7,453 bases of DNA. Source: Firmicutes bacterium UBA5010. Lineage in GTDB: Bacteria; Bacillota; Clostridia; Tissierellales; Sedimentibacteraceae. The notes under the pieces were generated by a model, which saw only the letters and a list, made by a program, of their open reading frames with translations, ran no database searches and was not told where the DNA came from. The stretch lies in the NCBI GenBank assembly GCA_002396645.1, contig DGYI01000019.1, positions 1-7,453 of the forward strand, read 5' to 3'. Positions 6,442-7,453 of the stretch are shown here, in pieces (within the stretch, counting starts at the first letter, position 1; every line of letters starts with the position of its first letter). Both the position numbers and the translations under genes were made by a program.

Positions 6442-6753
6442 ATGACTAAAATTATTTGTGGTGTTTTGAGCTGTTATTTGAACAAGGACAAAGCATGCTG
6501 TGCCGACAGTATTGATGTTAGCGGAGAAGGTGCAAAGAGCAGAGGTTACACAAACTGCGAAACCTTTGGAAAGGATAACGGCAGTTTTAAAAGTTCTGCC
6601 AAAAGCGTTAAAGAACGATCTGATATCAGCTGTAGTGCTGATACCTGTGTGCACAATGAGGATAATAAATGTCGTTCTCAAACAATACAGATACATGGTT
6701 CAAGTGTTGATAAAAGCGAAGAAACCTTCTGCACAACATTCAGATTGAGATAA
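6442..6753 (+). CDS. DUF1540 domain protein with two Cys-rich repeats
   Basis: This 103-residue protein has two copies of the DUF1540 motif with identical cysteine spacing: C6-C11-C19-C39 and C64-C69-C77-C97. Each copy has the form C....C..N...(K/A)C......I.(V/I)...C.TF, and they are joined by a Ser/Lys-rich linker (43-62). An extra Cys20 follows Cys19 in the first copy. Four cysteines per repeat suggest metal binding or disulfides; the function of the family is unknown to me. There is no signal peptide. AAAGGAGAG (6427-6435) is well placed before the ATG. The frame stays open upstream to an ATG at 6373, but that start has no ribosome binding site and the extra residues do not match the domain. 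The gene lies 81 nt after the AAA-VWA stop with no terminator between, so it may be read through from that operon or have its own weak promoter (TTGATA 6389-6394 with TAATCA 6411-6416). Confidence 0.85.
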   Translation: MTKIICGVLSCYLNKDKACCADSIDVSGEGAKSRGYTNCETFGKDNGSFKSSAKSVKERSDISCSADTCVHNEDNKCRSQTIQIHGSSVDKSEETFCTTFRLR

Positions 6754-6760
6754 ACTTGCC

Positions 6761-6778
6761 AAGGAGCTGCAGCTCCTT
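6761..6778. other. 18-bp perfect palindrome AAGGAGCTGCAGCTCCTT
   Basis: The palindrome starts 7 bp after the DUF1540 stop codon and just before the main terminator. As RNA it can form a short GC-rich hairpin (7-bp stem, TGCA loop) followed by TTTA. It may be a first, weaker terminator, or protect the 3' end of the message. Its T-run is too short for a confident terminator call alone. Confidence 0.5.
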
Positions 6779-6779
6779 T

Positions 6780-6824
6780 AATTAAACGGACCGGATACAA
6801 TATCCGGTCCGTTTAATTTTTGTT
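6780..6824. terminator. Strong intrinsic terminator after the DUF1540 gene, probably bidirectional
   Basis: A perfect 18-bp stem has its left arm at 6780-6797, a CAA loop at 6798-6800 and its right arm at 6801-6818, with GC-rich core CGGACCGGATA. On the + strand it runs into TTTTTG. On the minus strand it ends in AATT then AAAGG, so stopping of the DUF3842 transcript there is plausible but weaker. It separates the convergent DUF1540 and DUF3842 genes. Confidence 0.9.
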
Positions 6825-6836
6825 AATCTTTTTATG

Positions 6837-7256
6837 TTATTTAATAGATTCTTTGATGAGTCTCATAGCATCATTTATAAGATGCTGTAAGGATGCATCC
6901 TCGACTCCGGCAATATGAGCATTGCATTTATGGGATGGGATAAGAATTTTTAATGCTTCACTGTCGCTGATAGCCTCAGCCATTTTCGGAGTCAGCTCTC
7001 CAAGAAGTGAATTAGGCATTATAATAGCTAAAACCCCTGCGATTATCGGAACCTTATATGCGTTATGAATAATTGCATTTTCACCGGTTGCACCGTCTGT
7101 AGCTCCGGCTTTAAGCATTTGTATGGTAGCTGCGCTGTTGGTTCCGAGTGCTAATATGCTGAGGTCAGGAAATTCTCTTCTTATACTTTCTACGAGTATT
7201 TTTCCTATTCCCCCGCCTTTGCCGTCAATGACAGCTATGTCATATGTATTTTTCAC
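6837..7256 (-). CDS. DUF3842 family protein
   Basis: The protein has 139 residues from a GTG start at 7256. The N-terminus DIAVIDGKGGGIGK (6-19) resembles a Rossmann strand-loop with glycines. It is followed by ALGTNSAATIQMLKAGATDGATGENAI (36-62), NSLLGELTPKMAEAIS and a late HKCN motif. These are the hallmarks of DUF3842 proteins of Clostridia, whose biochemical role is not known to me; nucleotide or dinucleotide binding is a guess from the glycine loop. It is cytoplasmic, with no membrane segment. A GTG at 7265 opens the same frame three codons earlier, but it overlaps the ribosome binding site. The gene stands alone, convergent with the DUF1540 gene and divergent from an unseen + strand gene on the right. 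Confidence 0.88.
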   Translation of the reverse strand: MKNTYDIAVIDGKGGGIGKILVESIRREFPDLSILALGTNSAATIQMLKAGATDGATGENAIIHNAYKVPIIAGVLAIIMPNSLLGELTPKMAEAISDSEALKILIPSHKCNAHIAGVEDASLQHLINDAMRLIKESIK

Positions 7257-7264
7257 TTTAAACA

Positions 7265-7270
7265 CTCCTC
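7265..7270 (-). promoter_or_regulatory. Ribosome binding site GAGGAG that sets the GTG start of the DUF3842 gene
   Basis: On the minus strand GAGGAG (7270-7265) lies 8 nt before GTG at 7256. The alternative GTG at 7265-7263 shares its first base with this site, so it cannot use it. This supports the shorter protein. Confidence 0.7.
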
Positions 7271-7317
7271 GTATAATATTTTATATCAAAATCTCAACTG
7301 TGTTTTATGCTACGAAT

Positions 7318-7346
7318 ATTTTATCATAAAACTTTACATAGCTAAA
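7318..7346 (-). promoter_or_regulatory. Candidate extended -10 promoter of the DUF3842 gene
   Basis: Reading the minus strand, TTTAGC (7346-7341) is followed by 17 nt and then TAAAAT (7323-7318), preceded by TGA to form an extended -10 (TGATAAAAT). The -35 is weak and lies within the first palindrome (7341-7358), so a protein bound there could block this promoter as well as the + strand one. Confidence 0.35.
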
Positions 7347-7379
7347 TGATTATTTAGCATGGATAAATAATTATTTAGC
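7341..7379. promoter_or_regulatory. Twin palindromes, likely operator pair of a dimeric regulator
   Basis: Palindrome 1 is GCTAAAT-GATT-ATTTAGC (7341-7358, perfect 7-bp arms). Palindrome 2 is TAAATAATTATTTA (7364-7377, perfect 14 bp), continuing GC. The two also form a direct repeat, 7343-7361 against 7364-7382, with 17 of 19 bases equal and a 21-bp step, which is two helical turns. The second copy abuts the -35 of the + strand promoter. This is the layout of an operator bound by two dimers on one face of the DNA. The regulator (MarR-, TetR- or Fur/PerR-like are all possible) cannot be named. Confidence 0.65.
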
Positions 7380-7408
7380 TTGACAGTAAATATGTTCGGA
7401 TGTACAAT
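7380..7408 (+). promoter_or_regulatory. Strong sigma-A promoter reading out of the window to the right
   Basis: A perfect TTGACA (7380-7385), a 17-nt spacer, and TACAAT (7403-7408) form the best promoter match in the window. Transcription would begin around 7415. No coding region begins before the window ends, so the gene it serves lies outside. Its position directly after the twin palindromes suggests repression by the factor that binds them. Confidence 0.75.
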
Positions 7409-7411
7409 CTA

Positions 7412-7446
7412 GTTGGCTTGACAGCAAATAATGCAATAAAGCCAAC
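7412..7446. repeat. Inverted repeat GTTGGCTT / AAGCCAAC around the expected transcription start
   Basis: Perfect 8-bp arms at 7412-7419 and 7439-7446 are separated by 19 nt. The site overlaps the predicted start of the right-hand + strand transcript. It could be a second operator with widely spaced half-sites, or the foot of a hairpin at the 5' end of the RNA. The left arm is part of a direct repeat: GCTTGACAGTAAATA (7378-7392) returns as GCTTGACAGCAAATA (7416-7430), one mismatch in 15. Confidence 0.55.
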
Positions 7447-7453
7447 AATAAAA

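Noticed and set aside
7257..7265. GTG start at 7265 for the DUF3842 gene
   Set aside because: It overlaps the GAGGAG ribosome binding site; GTG at 7256 has the right 8-nt spacing, and the shorter protein fits the family's N-terminus.
7418..7446. Second TTGACA as a tandem promoter
   Set aside because: No acceptable -10 hexamer lies 16-18 nt downstream; it is better read as part of a repeat.

Overview
The window looks like chromosomal DNA of a low-GC anaerobic Firmicute (Clostridia or a close relative). The reasons are the AT-rich sequence, strong AGGAGG-type ribosome binding sites, GTG and TTG starts, sigma-A-like promoters, and families typical of Clostridia: rubredoxin-reductase-type flavoprotein, MBOAT plus DHHW acyltransferase pair, DUF1540 and DUF3842. 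The species cannot be named from the sequence. I see no rRNA, tRNA, CRISPR array, transposase or phage gene.

Layout: (1) Positions 1-628 hold the C-terminal part of an NAD(P)/FAD-dependent oxidoreductase on the + strand. It ends in a very long hairpin that includes its last codons and appears to be a two-way terminator. (2) Positions 685-3349 hold a two-gene minus-strand operon, an MBOAT O-acyltransferase followed by a DHHW (AlgX/AlgJ-like) protein, which probably O-acylates a cell-surface or extracellular polysaccharide. (3) Positions 3504-6360 hold a tightly coupled three-gene + strand operon: a small GIY-YIG-fold-like protein without the catalytic tyrosines, a 154-residue protein of unknown function with a TTG start, and a 682-residue fusion of an AAA+ ATPase and a VWA domain. 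(4) Positions 6442-6753 encode a Cys-rich protein with two DUF1540 repeats, followed by two hairpins. (5) Positions 6837-7256 (minus) encode a DUF3842 protein. (6) The last 200 bases are a regulatory region with twin palindromes, a good + strand promoter and a second set of repeats. They face a gene beyond the window.

The part most likely to be a little-described system is the GIY-YIG-like / unknown / AAA-VWA operon. Its genes are spaced 2 nt apart, and the ribosome binding site of the second gene lies in the last codons of the first. The ATPase-VWA fusion resembles chelatase or MoxR-type chaperone machines that remodel or load a metal into a target protein. No cobalamin, chlorophyll or other chelatase pathway gene is nearby, so the target is unknown. 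The two small proteins are candidates for adaptor or substrate-recognition subunits. This is inference from gene arrangement and motifs.
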